A stretch of 64,000 nt of DNA from Clostridium sp. D33t1_170424_F3 (GTDB lineage Bacteria > Bacillota > Clostridia > Oscillospirales > Acutalibacteraceae). The stretch lies in the NCBI RefSeq assembly GCF_015667585.1, contig NZ_JADPEG010000020.1:1-64000 (forward strand), read 5' to 3'. Below the pieces are notes generated by a model, which worked only from the letters and a program-made list of their open reading frames with translations, made no database searches and was not told where the DNA came from. Shown in pieces: positions 43,539 to 52,016 of the stretch (position 1 is the stretch's first letter; each line of letters begins with the position of its first letter). Made by a program: the position numbers and the translations under genes.

Positions 43539-44187
43539 AGCCATGCTTTGGATGCTGCTGCAGGGCATTGGTGAAACCCTGTATATGACCCTGGTCTCCA
43601 CATTGTTCGCTTACGTGATCGGACTGCCGCTCGGCATCGCTCTGGTCGTATTTGCAAAGGACGGGATCCGCCCGCATCCGGTGCTGTACAAGATATTGGA
43701 CGTCATTGTGAACCTCACACGTTCCATTCCCTTTATTATTTTGTTGATGGCAATTATCCCGTTCACTCGCTGGGTCGTCGGCACCACGCTCGGTTCCACT
43801 GCGGCGATCGTGCCGCTGACGCTCTCCGCGACGCCGTTTGTGGCCCGCTTGGTGGAAAGCTCCATCCAGGAGGTGGACATCGGCGTCATTGAAGCCTCCC
43901 AGTCGATGGGTGCGTCCACTCTGCAGATCATCTGGAAGGTCATGCTGCCGGAGGCCCGGCCTTCCCTGATTGTCAACTGCGCGATTGCCTCCGTCACGAT
44001 TCTCGGCTATACGGCCATGGCGGGCATCGTCGGCGCGGGCGGACTGGGCGACATCGCCATCCGATTCGGCTACTACCGTTATGAGGACGAAGTGATGTTC
44101 GTCACTGTTGTGCTCATTATTGTAGTCGTGCAAATCCTGCAGGGTATTATTATGAATATCGCCAAGCATTCCGACCGGCGCAAATAA
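43528..44187 (+). CDS. metI: Methionine ABC transporter permease
   Basis: A 219-residue permease with five helices. The EAA-like coupling loop (about residues 110-130) reads VIEASQSMGASTLQIIWKVM. The C-terminal TAMAGIVGAGGLGDIAIRFG is a MetI hallmark. It starts within metN and is followed by metQ after a 40-bp gap containing a small hairpin TGGTCT/AGACCA (44194-44210). Confidence 0.96.
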   Translation: MWDEAMLWMLLQGIGETLYMTLVSTLFAYVIGLPLGIALVVFAKDGIRPHPVLYKILDVIVNLTRSIPFIILLMAIIPFTRWVVGTTLGSTAAIVPLTLSATPFVARLVESSIQEVDIGVIEASQSMGASTLQIIWKVMLPEARPSLIVNCAIASVTILGYTAMAGIVGAGGLGDIAIRFGYYRYEDEVMFVTVVLIIVVVQILQGIIMNIAKHSDRRK

Positions 44188-44227
44188 GCTTAATGGTCTG
44201 TTTTAGACCAACGAAAGGATGATCTTT

Positions 44228-45067
44228 ATGAAAAAAATCATTGCGTTTTTATTGACAGCCGTTCTCTCTGTTTCCTTATTGGCAGGATGCCAGCAGGAGG
44301 GCAACACTGCCTCCGGCGGCGCGGCCGCGGGCGGAGAAAACAAGGTAATCACCGTCGGCGCGTCCCCGGCTCCGCATGCAGAAATCCTGAAAATTGCCGG
44401 CGAGGTCCTGAAGGACGAGGGCTACGAACTGAAAATCATTGAATTTTCCGATTATGTGCAGCCTAATCTGGCGCTGCAGGACGGCAATCTGGACGCCAAC
44501 TATTTTCAGCACAAACCCTATCTGGACGACTTCAACGTAGAGAATAAGACCGATCTGGTTTCCATCGGGGCCATTCACTACGAGCCGTTCGGCGTATACG
44601 CGGGTAAAACCGCTTCTTTGGCGGATCTCGCAGACGGCGCGACCATTGCCGTTCCGAACGACACCACCAACGAGGCCCGCGCGCTGCTGCTCCTGCAGGA
44701 TCAGGGATTGATTAAAGTAAAGGATGACGCCGGTCTGGCTGCCACACCGAAGGATATTGCAGAGAATCCGAAGAACCTCAAGTTCAAGGAAATTGAAGCG
44801 GCACAGCTGGTCCGTGCGCTTCCCGACGTCGACGTCGCCGTTATCAACGGCAACTATGCAATCGACGGCGGCTTGAAGGTCAGCGACGCACTGGCCGTGG
44901 AAGCCAGCGATTCCGTCGCCGCAGCCACCTATGCAAATGTCGTCGCCATCCGCAAAGGCGATGAAAACCGCGAGGATCTCAAAGCGCTGCTCAATGCCCT
45001 GAAGAGCGACAAGGTTCGCCAGTACATCAATGACACCTACGAAGGCGCGGTCCTTCCGGCTGAATAA
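44228..45067 (+). CDS. metQ: Methionine-binding lipoprotein
   Basis: A 279-residue NlpA/MetQ substrate-binding lipoprotein. The ATG at 44228 is eight bases after AAAGGA; an ATG at 44219 overlaps that site. The signal peptide ends SLLAGC (lipobox Cys-19 or so), followed by a Gly/Ala-rich linker. The binding domain shows VGASPAPHAEIL, DGNLDANYFQHKPYLDDFN and VAVINGNYAIDGGL. It delivers methionine to MetNI. A strong terminator follows. Confidence 0.96.
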   Translation: MKKIIAFLLTAVLSVSLLAGCQQEGNTASGGAAAGGENKVITVGASPAPHAEILKIAGEVLKDEGYELKIIEFSDYVQPNLALQDGNLDANYFQHKPYLDDFNVENKTDLVSIGAIHYEPFGVYAGKTASLADLADGATIAVPNDTTNEARALLLLQDQGLIKVKDDAGLAATPKDIAENPKNLKFKEIEAAQLVRALPDVDVAVINGNYAIDGGLKVSDALAVEASDSVAAATYANVVAIRKGDENREDLKALLNALKSDKVRQYINDTYEGAVLPAE

Positions 45068-45087
45068 ACCTGCGCCGTGTAAAAAGT

Positions 45088-45127
45088 AAAAAAGTCCGGG
45101 AAGCGAACAGGCTTCCCGGACTTTTTT
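45088..45127 (+). terminator. Terminator after metQ
   Basis: AAAAAAGTCCGGGAAGC pairs with GCTTCCCGGACTTTTTT around a six-base loop. Confidence 0.92.
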
Positions 45128-45141
45128 GTTTTATGATGTAT

Positions 45142-46011
45142 TCAGGTTCCATACTTTTGTATCCAGCAGTCCGGATATACCGGATGCGGGTTGTACGCCG
45201 CACGATCCAACGCCACCGTCGGTTCCTCCCCATCGCGCACGCGCCGCGCCATCACCACTGTGCGGAATTCCTCAAACTCATAGGAACAGGTGGAAAGCGT
45301 CAATATCTGGTCTTCCGTATCCACATCCACTGGAATACTTAAAAGAGAGCGGCTTTTGGCCTGCTCCAGAAAATCCGCATATGCGCTTTCCTCATCAAAC
45401 GCCGGCTGCGTATAGAGGAAAAGCTCCCCCTGCTCCGGCAATGTATTAATCCTGAAAACGGAAAAAACCTTCCACTTGCCCGCTTTGCCCTCTATATCGA
45501 AATCTATCACCGGGGCGCTCTTATAAAAATCCAGGTCGGTATACTGCAGAATCGCCGCAAACATCTGCCCGTCCGTCATATTGTGTCCATACAACGTAAG
45601 ATTGGGCGTTTCTTCCGGCGGTGTACAGCGCGCATCCAGGAAAACACAGCCATATTTGGAATACTTTTTATCATACCCGCGCCGCAGATAATACTCCGGG
45701 CTTTGCAGGCCGGACTGCATCACCGGATAGTCCACGACGGTGTTGGGGATTTTGATCCACCCAATCACATCGCTGTTCTTCTCTTTCAGCGCGGCGTATC
45801 CATTTTCCTTCTGCTCCTCTTCCGCATCCGGTAGAACGGCTTTGCCCGGCACGCCGGAAGGTGTCTCCGCGTGATAGTACATCTCCTGCACTGATTCAAT
45901 TGCACCGCGGTTTTGATTGGGAAGAATCAGCAGCTCATACGCTATAAAACCTGTGGAAAGCAAAAAAACACAGAGTGCGGCGGCAAAGATTCTCTTACGC
46001 ATCTTTCTCAT
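45142..46011 (-). CDS. Class B sortase
   Basis: A 289-residue membrane-anchored transpeptidase. The ATG at 46011 (MRKMRKRIFAAALCVFLLST) has GGAGG upstream; the longer frame lacks a site. One N-terminal helix, then the sortase B domain (about 85-285) with substrate-groove WIKIPNTVVDYPVMQ, catalytic His in LTLYGHNM (about 148), catalytic Cys in LTLSTCSYEF (about 245) and catalytic Arg in VVMARRVRDGE (about 258). It lies 32 bases after a BTAD-type regulator. No obvious NPxTN-type substrate gene is adjacent. Confidence 0.93.
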   Translation of the reverse strand: MRKMRKRIFAAALCVFLLSTGFIAYELLILPNQNRGAIESVQEMYYHAETPSGVPGKAVLPDAEEEQKENGYAALKEKNSDVIGWIKIPNTVVDYPVMQSGLQSPEYYLRRGYDKKYSKYGCVFLDARCTPPEETPNLTLYGHNMTDGQMFAAILQYTDLDFYKSAPVIDFDIEGKAGKWKVFSVFRINTLPEQGELFLYTQPAFDEESAYADFLEQAKSRSLLSIPVDVDTEDQILTLSTCSYEFEEFRTVVMARRVRDGEEPTVALDRAAYNPHPVYPDCWIQKYGT

Positions 46012-46043
46012 ATACACGCCTCCACTCTGTATCTTTTGACGGA

Positions 46044-47255
46044 TCAATCCTGACGCAAACTGACCACCTGTTCCGTCAGGTGAATTTCTTTCCTGCGGTA
46101 CCTGCTTTCAAAAACGGAATGAATCCGCTCCGAAATGATCTGCGCGTTATCTTTGCTGGTAACTGCCAATCCCAAAATAAACTGAGACGGACTGAACCTT
46201 GCGACAATATCGTTTTTACGTAGGGTATCCAGAATGCAGTCCTTCAGGATTTCCATCACATTCTTTAACTTTTCCAACGGCGGGCACTCTCCATTTTTGT
46301 CAACCACCGTGAGCAAAACCAGAATTTCTTCCCGGCCGCTGCGTTCCTGCATACGCATCTGCACACGGCAAATTTCCCGGAAGACAGGGAATTCACAAAA
46401 GAACGCCCGGTTCCCATCGCCATCCGATTTCAACAGCTCCCGTTTGATTTCAAATAAATCCGTTTCTACACTATGGATTCCCTTCAAAATCTCATCGTAC
46501 ACCATACGGATGGAGTTAGAAAGCCCAACACCCAATTCCCGGTTAAAGGATTCCGCCATACTCTCATAATGTACCAGTGCTTTTGCGTTTTGATCCGTGC
46601 TGACATAGGCTTTCAACAAAACGCGGTGAATGTCTTCCTGAAACGGACAGTGCTGAATCGCCTGCTCACAGACCGGGATAATCAGGTTATACATTTCCGT
46701 CTCATTATATAAACGGCACAGACGCAGAACACAATTGACATAAAGACTTTCATAATAGCCGCGTTTTGAAAAGATCCATTCTTCCTCCGCCAGATTCGGA
46801 AGAAACTCTCCGCGGTAGAGGGAAATGGCCTGCGCATAGCGTGCGATGCGGCTTTCCAACGTCTCGGAATCATCGCGGCCGTAATTCGACAGCAGCACCA
46901 TCGTATCCGTATCCAGTTCGCAGGGTATATCTGTATTCCAGGCATATGCACCTTGCGCATACCGGATATATTCTGTGTCCTCATCGCCATTTAAATCTTC
47001 CAAAAGCATTCTCGCGCGGTATACCAGATTTTTCAAAGAATTTGCCGGATCGATGCACTCGTCGCCATTTCGCCACAAAAGCTCAATCAATTGATTCTGG
47101 GAAAGATATTTACCGCGCTCCGTCAGCAAAATACCGATCAACAGCCATATTTTCTTAGAACGATTTCCCTTTTTGACAATCTCGCTGCTTCCCCGGCGAA
47201 TCGAGAATTCTCCCAACATGTGGATATATAGTTTTTCATGATCCTGTCGTTCCAT
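46044..47255 (-). CDS. BTAD/SARP-type transcriptional regulator
   Basis: A 403-residue regulator starting at ATG 47255 after AGGTGAGG. The N-terminal OmpR-like winged helix (about 10-100: YIHMLGEFSIRRG, KKIWLLIGILLTERGKYLSQ) is followed by a bacterial transcriptional activation domain of TPR-like helices (about 105-260, containing LDTDTMVLL, LYRGEFLPNL and VCEQAIQHCPFQEDIHRVLL). The last 120 residues resemble a degenerate GGDEF-like domain without GGDEF (VFREICRVQMRMQERSGREE, then RKNDIVARFSPSQFILGL). It probably controls the sortase downstream. Confidence 0.87.
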   Translation of the reverse strand: MERQDHEKLYIHMLGEFSIRRGSSEIVKKGNRSKKIWLLIGILLTERGKYLSQNQLIELLWRNGDECIDPANSLKNLVYRARMLLEDLNGDEDTEYIRYAQGAYAWNTDIPCELDTDTMVLLSNYGRDDSETLESRIARYAQAISLYRGEFLPNLAEEEWIFSKRGYYESLYVNCVLRLCRLYNETEMYNLIIPVCEQAIQHCPFQEDIHRVLLKAYVSTDQNAKALVHYESMAESFNRELGVGLSNSIRMVYDEILKGIHSVETDLFEIKRELLKSDGDGNRAFFCEFPVFREICRVQMRMQERSGREEILVLLTVVDKNGECPPLEKLKNVMEILKDCILDTLRKNDIVARFSPSQFILGLAVTSKDNAQIISERIHSVFESRYRRKEIHLTEQVVSLRQD

Positions 47256-47449
47256 AGCCCTCACCTTTCTTTGTCCCATATCCCCAGCTGGAATCTCCGC
47301 CTACTCCATTTAGCAGGCACACGGGTATATTTATTTTATTTTATCACAAACGACTTAAAACATCAATTCAAACCGCAGAATTATCAGTTTTATTCCGAAT
47401 CTTCTATAAATTTTAGAAGTTCTGTTATTTCCTTTTAGAATCCAGCTGA

Positions 47450-47779
47450 TTAGAAAACAAACTGAATCAGAGCCATATAAAGAATCGTGCCGGCCCCGAT
47501 GCTCAACAATGTATTTTTCTTCCAGACGTGCAGCGCCACCACTGCGGCAACTGCAATCAGCTCCGGCAATCCATATGGCCACGCCTGCACCGACACGCCT
47601 TTGAGACAATATACAACCAGCATTGCGACAATCGCATATGGCAAAACCCGGCCCAGGTACAGAACCCATGCGGGCTTCTCCGCTTTTCCAGGGAAAAGGG
47701 CAAACGGCAGCAACCTTGTCAAAAAGGTGACGGCCGCAATCACAACAATCACCAAAATAGTTTCCTGTGCGCTCAGCAA
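47450..47779 (-). CDS. azlD: Branched-chain amino acid exporter small subunit
   Basis: A 109-residue membrane protein of about four helices, family AzlD (ILVIVVIAAVTFLTRLLPFA near the N-terminus). The TTG at 47779 has GAGGAGG six bases upstream and overlaps the end of azlC by seven bases; an upstream TTG eight codons earlier would bury that ribosome site. AzlC and AzlD together export branched-chain amino acids and their analogues. Confidence 0.88.
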   Translation of the reverse strand: MLSAQETILVIVVIAAVTFLTRLLPFALFPGKAEKPAWVLYLGRVLPYAIVAMLVVYCLKGVSVQAWPYGLPELIAVAAVVALHVWKKNTLLSIGAGTILYMALIQFVF

Positions 47780-48507
47780 ATCGGTTCCTCCTCTTCTCCG
47801 CAATCCAACCTCTTACGAAAGCCGATCAAAAACACTGTCATTCCAATCATCGACGGCAATATAAAATTGGATGGCCCAAAAAAGAGCAGGCACACAACAG
47901 AACATACCAATCCCGCGAGCGCGGGAATATGGCTTTTTGCCTCACGCCATTGATTGACAAAAATCACGACGAACAGAGCCGTCATTGCAAAGTCGATTCC
48001 CTGTGTGTTAAAGGTAAACGCCGCACCCAGCAATCCGCCGGCTATAGAACCGATCACCCAGTAAGCCTGATTGAATAAGGAAATAAAAAACAGAAACCAG
48101 TTGCGGTCCACGCCCTCCGGCGGCTGTGCGGAACACAGCAGAGAAAAAGTCTCATCCGTCAGGGAAAAAATCATGTACGGCTTCTTGCGCCCCATATCCT
48201 GGAACTTTTCCAGCATGGAAATCCCGTAAAAGATATGGCGTATGTTGACCATCAGCGTCATAAAAGCGACCTGTATCAATCGTACGCCGGGAACCAGCAG
48301 GCTGACCGCCACAAACTGCATGGACCCGGCATAAACCAGAAAGCTCATGAGCGCGGCCCAGCCGAACCCATACCCTTTGCTCTCCAGCAGGATGCCGAAC
48401 GCCGCTCCCAAAAAGAGGTATCCTACCATTACGGGGACGGTACAGGGAAGCGCCGCGCGGCACGCCGCTTTCAGTACGCCTTTTTGTTTTGTTTCTCCCG
48501 CTCGCAA
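47773..48507 (-). CDS. azlC: Branched-chain amino acid exporter large subunit
   Basis: A 244-residue permease of the AzlC/YgaZ family with about seven helices. It begins at TTG (48507), seven bases after AGGAGG, and shows CTVPVMVGYLFLGAAFGILL, YAGSMQFVAVSLL, VNIRHIFYGISML and LTDETFSLL, all family-typical. It follows the DUF2207 gene by 12 bases and overlaps azlD. Confidence 0.93.
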   Translation of the reverse strand: MRAGETKQKGVLKAACRAALPCTVPVMVGYLFLGAAFGILLESKGYGFGWAALMSFLVYAGSMQFVAVSLLVPGVRLIQVAFMTLMVNIRHIFYGISMLEKFQDMGRKKPYMIFSLTDETFSLLCSAQPPEGVDRNWFLFFISLFNQAYWVIGSIAGGLLGAAFTFNTQGIDFAMTALFVVIFVNQWREAKSHIPALAGLVCSVVCLLFFGPSNFILPSMIGMTVFLIGFRKRLDCGEEEEPIC

Positions 48508-48519
48508 CGCGGCCCCTCC

Positions 48520-49467
48520 TTACGCATGTTTCTTTTTACGATGGGAAAAGAAAATAATCAGAGCCGCGCCAACCAGCAGTACCGCCGGAACCGCGGTCTG
48601 GATGACCCGATCTTTCTTCGCTTCCCGCGCCGCGTTGGCCGGGTCTTTGTCCGGATCGTTCTCCTCTGTCAGAATTTCCCGGTAAGCGTCCCGGCCTGTT
48701 TTGTATTCCTCTGCCGCTGTGGGGAACAAATAGAGCGGAGCCGTCACGCGGATGGAAATCGGATGGTGCTCCGGGACCTCTTCAATCCGCATGCTCACCA
48801 GCTCCCCGCTTTCAACGATGATCTCCGGGTTTTCCTGGTCGTGCGTCCAGGCTTTGACCTCTTTGCGCTCCGCTCCGTACGGCAGGATCACATAGCCGGT
48901 AAAAAGCTTCGCGTCATAGGGAATATCGTTGCCAATCATTTCCCAATTGAACTCCATAATGTCATTGTGGAACTGCACAGCGCCTTTTACTGTGTAGAGA
49001 ACTTTAATTGTTGTAGTGGCATTCCAATTTTCAAAATAAACGGACAGATCGTAGCCGGAACCTGTTTCCTCCATCATATACTCGCGCTCTTTGCGCACCA
49101 CATCGTTAATGTCGTATTTACGTTCCAATGTCTGGCTACCCATTTTAACACTGATATTGGAAATTTCGTAGTTATCCGACTTTCTGATCGTGCGGTCAAA
49201 CTGCGTCATCTTCTGATAATTTTTACAGGAAAACGTCCAGTACTCCGTGACGTTGACCGTGCCGTCCGGCAGAAGCTCCGCCTCCACCTTTTCCGATTGG
49301 CAGGTAAAGCCCTCGATGGCCCATTCCATTGCCATCTTCTGATTGTTCAATATCTTTTCGCCCAGCGCTTTGAGCTCATCTGAAACCTCTTCATCCTCGG
49401 CAAACGCAACCGCCGTACAGGACAGAGCTACAAGCAGCGCCAACAGCAGGGAAAGGATTTTTTTCAT
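48520..49467 (-). CDS. DUF2207-like secreted membrane protein
   Basis: A 315-residue protein with signal peptide (MKKILSLLLALLVALSCTAV), an extracytoplasmic domain (about 50-270) with ELLPDGTVNVTEYWTFSC, YEISNISVKMGSQTL, YTVKGAVQFHNDIMEFNWEM and IPYDAKLFTGYVILP, one C-terminal helix (about 290-308) and a basic tail. The pattern matches the N-terminal domain of DUF2207 membrane proteins, without their usual cytoplasmic part. The function is unknown. It lies between the flippase and azlCD in one direction. Confidence 0.82.
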   Translation of the reverse strand: MKKILSLLLALLVALSCTAVAFAEDEEVSDELKALGEKILNNQKMAMEWAIEGFTCQSEKVEAELLPDGTVNVTEYWTFSCKNYQKMTQFDRTIRKSDNYEISNISVKMGSQTLERKYDINDVVRKEREYMMEETGSGYDLSVYFENWNATTTIKVLYTVKGAVQFHNDIMEFNWEMIGNDIPYDAKLFTGYVILPYGAERKEVKAWTHDQENPEIIVESGELVSMRIEEVPEHHPISIRVTAPLYLFPTAAEEYKTGRDAYREILTEENDPDKDPANAAREAKKDRVIQTAVPAVLLVGAALIIFFSHRKKKHA

Positions 49468-49492
49468 CTTTTCTCTCTCCTTTTAGCATTGG

Positions 49493-50818
49493 TTATTTTT
49501 TGAAAATCTGTGCAACCGTGCGGATTTCTTCTCCATTGGGAATCAGCAGCCGGTAAAACGGCGTTTTGGTAAACACACAGAAAATGATCATGGAAGTCAG
49601 TCCCTGCACCGTCAGAGAGACCGAGGTAGCCAGCGCAATGCCGTTGACGCCCATCAGGGGAATCAAATAGAGCACCAGCGCCAGGTTGACAATGATGCCG
49701 ATGATCGTCGGCAGAATGTTCAGCTCCGGTTTGCCGTACGCGGCAATCGAGTTCGCCAATACCTTTGCGTAGCAGATAAAGATGGAACCGATGATCAGGT
49801 ACCGCAGCGGCGCAATGGCGTCCACGTATTTTGGAAATACGATCGGCACGAATATCTGCGCGACAACGACCAGCAGCACCGCGCACACGATTGTAATGTA
49901 AGTGACCACCTTACAGGACATCAACGTCAGCCGGACCTTGTCCTCTTTTTCCCGCATCGCCGCAATGCGGCTCATGATGACCTGGCTGACCGCGTCCGGC
50001 AGCAGCCAAACCTGCTGCATCATGGTGACGGCGGCGTTGTAAATACCAAAGGTAGAAAGCGAATATACCGCGTTGACAATATAGGAACCCAAATAGGAAT
50101 TAATATATGTCATCACATTGGAAACATGGGATTTCAGGCTGTAACGGAACATCGCGCTGGTCTGCACTGGCAGGTCGTCCTCCGGAGCGGGGGCCGGTTC
50201 CTTGCCATTCCAGCGGATGATGCTGTAGATGGCGAAAGCGATCATCAGAATCTGGATTCCGATCATGGATGTGACCAGCAGCCACGCACTGGGAAATACC
50301 AGCATGGAAAACATAAATGCCGTCAGCAAAATCTTTTGCAGCAGATTGATTGTATTAAACGATTTAAACTTATTTTCCCCGCGCAGAATCGCCAGGCAGA
50401 CGTTCAGCAGAAAGGAAAACAATCCGTAAACAACCGCCGCCCAGCAATAAAACACCGTGCTGCCGGGAAAAAAGATTTCCTTCATAAACACGACGGCCGC
50501 CGCGCCCGCCGCCAAAATCAGCACAGACATTGCAACCGTCAGTTTACGTATGGACGAAACCGTATTTTTAATTTTAAACCGGGAAACAAAATAAATCATG
50601 GCGGCGTTGATGCTGAAGCCAAACAGAGTAAATAATCCGTTGCCGACCAACTGCACCTGATTGTACTGCCCCTTTACACTGGGGTCCAGAACGCCCAAAA
50701 CAAAAAAGGCCGAGATGATGGAGAGCAGGGACCCAATTGCGTTTGTGCCAAAGGTGTTGATGCTGTCCCTTACAATATCACTGCGGACCTTTTTCGGCTT
50801 TTTTTCCGTGTCCTTCAT
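49493..50818 (-). CDS. Oligosaccharide flippase-type membrane protein (Wzx/MVF superfamily)
   Basis: A 441-residue protein with about 12-14 helices. The ATG at 50818 (MKDTEKKPKKVRSDIVRDSI) follows TAGGAG; the longer frame has no site. RDSINTFGTNAIGSLLSIIS and NAVYSLSTFGIYNAAVTMMQQVWLLPDAVSQV are typical of polysaccharide flippases. Such proteins move lipid-linked sugars across the membrane for cell-wall polymers or capsules, but no glycosyltransferases are adjacent, so the substrate is open. Confidence 0.87.
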   Translation of the reverse strand: MKDTEKKPKKVRSDIVRDSINTFGTNAIGSLLSIISAFFVLGVLDPSVKGQYNQVQLVGNGLFTLFGFSINAAMIYFVSRFKIKNTVSSIRKLTVAMSVLILAAGAAAVVFMKEIFFPGSTVFYCWAAVVYGLFSFLLNVCLAILRGENKFKSFNTINLLQKILLTAFMFSMLVFPSAWLLVTSMIGIQILMIAFAIYSIIRWNGKEPAPAPEDDLPVQTSAMFRYSLKSHVSNVMTYINSYLGSYIVNAVYSLSTFGIYNAAVTMMQQVWLLPDAVSQVIMSRIAAMREKEDKVRLTLMSCKVVTYITIVCAVLLVVVAQIFVPIVFPKYVDAIAPLRYLIIGSIFICYAKVLANSIAAYGKPELNILPTIIGIIVNLALVLYLIPLMGVNGIALATSVSLTVQGLTSMIIFCVFTKTPFYRLLIPNGEEIRTVAQIFKK

Positions 50819-50918
50819 TTTGCAAATGCTCCTATCCCGGGGCAATCCCCGCATAAGCTATTTAAAAACCATAAAATTTATTATACCATAAAACGGCGAA
50901 ATCTCCATCACAACGGAA

Positions 50919-50972
50919 CAATGTTCTCCCAGACGTTAAAATCTCTGATTTTGATCACGCCGTGCGATTATT
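50919..50972. repeat. 54-bp direct repeat, copy 1
   Basis: Begins CAATGTTCTCCCAGACG and ends CACGCCGTGCGATTATT. It contains the small dyad AAAATC-TCT-GATTTT. It is the most divergent copy. Nineteen bases before it (TCCATCACAACGGAA) are shared with copy 3. Confidence 0.9.
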
Positions 50973-51030
50973 CAATCCTATCTTTTACACAAAACAACTA
51001 GGAGCGCACCACCATTTTGCTGGTTTAATT

Positions 51031-51084
51031 CAATGTTCGCTCAGGCATCAAAATCTCCGATTTTGGTCACACCGTGCGGTTATT
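51031..51084. repeat. 54-bp direct repeat, copy 2
   Basis: Begins CAATGTTCGCTCAGGCATC and ends CACACCGTGCGGTTATT, with AAAATC-TCC-GATTTT in the middle. Confidence 0.93.
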
Positions 51085-51120
51085 ATTCCCTTAAGAGGCG
51101 CAGCCTCCATCACAACGGAA

Positions 51121-51174
51121 CAATGTTCGCTCAGGCGTCAAAATCTCTGATTTTGGTTACGCCGTGCGGTTATT
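51121..51174. repeat. 54-bp direct repeat, copy 3
   Basis: Begins CAATGTTCGCTCAGGCGTC and ends TACGCCGTGCGGTTATT. The inner dyad AAAATC-TCT-GATTTT is flanked by GGCGT and ACGCC, giving a longer imperfect hairpin. Confidence 0.93.
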
Positions 51175-51232
51175 ATAGCATCCCGGCGCAATGTTTCACA
51201 AGGGATTTTCTGGATTTCTTCTTCTTTTACGC

Positions 51233-51270
51233 AAAAACGCGCCCTACGGCGAACCGTAGAGCGCGTTTTT
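51233..51270. terminator. Bidirectional terminator after the ECF S-component gene
   Basis: AAAAACGCGC-C-CTACGG pairs with CCGTAG-A-GCGCGTTTTT around CGAA. It ends the minus-strand transporter transcript. Confidence 0.88.
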
Positions 51271-51280
51271 ATCTTTCTTT

Positions 51281-51868
51281 TTAGCTGTGGCGCAACCTGC
51301 CTCCAACGGGAAGGTGCGCGCGGTCCAGCGCCTTCCGAATTGCGAAGAAGAACGGCACCGCAATTACATCGGCGATAATCGCATTGGTCAGCGTTGCGCC
51401 GAGCTTTGTCGTCATGGCAATCAACGCCGCCTCCGGTGCGGAACCCAACAAAATCAGCTTGAGCGCAGAGTAACCAAGATACAATACACAGTATACCAGC
51501 GAACCGCTGACCGCGCCGGTGATGACACGGGAAAGCTTCTGCGCGGTTTTGTCCCCGCCCCAGGCAATCAGGCCGCACACAAACGCCATCAAAAATTTAA
51601 ACAGCAGCGTGGTGGGCGCACTGTCTGCCCAACCGCCGATCAGGTCAAAAATACAGGAACCGATTCCTGCAGCCAATCCGCCGTAAACCGGGCCGAGCAG
51701 CAAACCCGCCAGGATACAGAACACATTGGCAAAACCGATCATGGTTTTATCCGGACCCACCGGAATCTGCACCTTAAAAAACATGGTCGCCACCAGCACC
51801 AGCGCCGCCATCAGACCGGTCAACGCCAAGTTGACGGTGGTTCCGCGTTTGTTTCCATAAAAATTCAT
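51281..51868 (-). CDS. ECF transporter S component, possibly for a B6 vitamer
   Basis: A 195-residue membrane protein of about six helices (LALTGLMAALVLVATMFFKV, FANVFCILAGLLLGPVYGGL, YLGYSALKLILL and TNAIIADVIAVPFFFAI). The first helix with its N-terminal basic start and the AGLLLGPVYGGLAAGIGS segment are typical of substrate-specific ECF components; the energising EcfA/T subunits are not in this window. It is divergent from a MocR/PdxR-type regulator, and PdxR regulators are known to control B6 uptake genes, so pyridoxine or pyridoxal is a reasonable but unproven substrate. Confidence 0.8.
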   Translation of the reverse strand: MNFYGNKRGTTVNLALTGLMAALVLVATMFFKVQIPVGPDKTMIGFANVFCILAGLLLGPVYGGLAAGIGSCIFDLIGGWADSAPTTLLFKFLMAFVCGLIAWGGDKTAQKLSRVITGAVSGSLVYCVLYLGYSALKLILLGSAPEAALIAMTTKLGATLTNAIIADVIAVPFFFAIRKALDRAHLPVGGRLRHS

Positions 51869-51913
51869 AAAGCAGTTCCCCCTCTGGAATGTTCTGGCAA
51901 CCGCTGCAGCCGC

Positions 51914-51976
51914 TTGCGTTTGCCTTTCATTGTGTTATATAATACCTCTGAACTGTTCATTTAGAAATGCACAGTT
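51914..51976 (+). promoter_or_regulatory. Promoter and palindromic operator between ECF and MocR genes
   Basis: TTGCGT (51914-51919), 18 bases, TATAAT (51938-51943) drives the regulator. At the start site, 51951-51976 form a dyad AACTGTTCATTT-AG-AAATGCACAGTT with eleven of twelve matching pairs. This suits autoregulation and control of the divergent transporter gene. Confidence 0.68.
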
Positions 51977-52016
51977 TATAAAAATAATATCAGGACAGTT
52001 TAAAGGAGGCCACTCC

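Larger units (their letters stand above)
50819..51232. other. Intergenic region carrying three direct repeats
   Basis: About 410 bases between the flippase start and the terminator of the ECF transporter gene. It contains three 54-bp repeats listed separately. A plus-strand frame through repeats two and three exists only because the spacing happens to keep frame; it has no ribosome site. Confidence 0.7.

Noticed and set aside
51033-51284. Frame containing the repeated peptide MFAQASKS-ILVTPCGYYS
   Set aside because: It arises from two copies of a DNA repeat that happen to be in frame; there is no ribosome site, and the third repeat is out of this unit.
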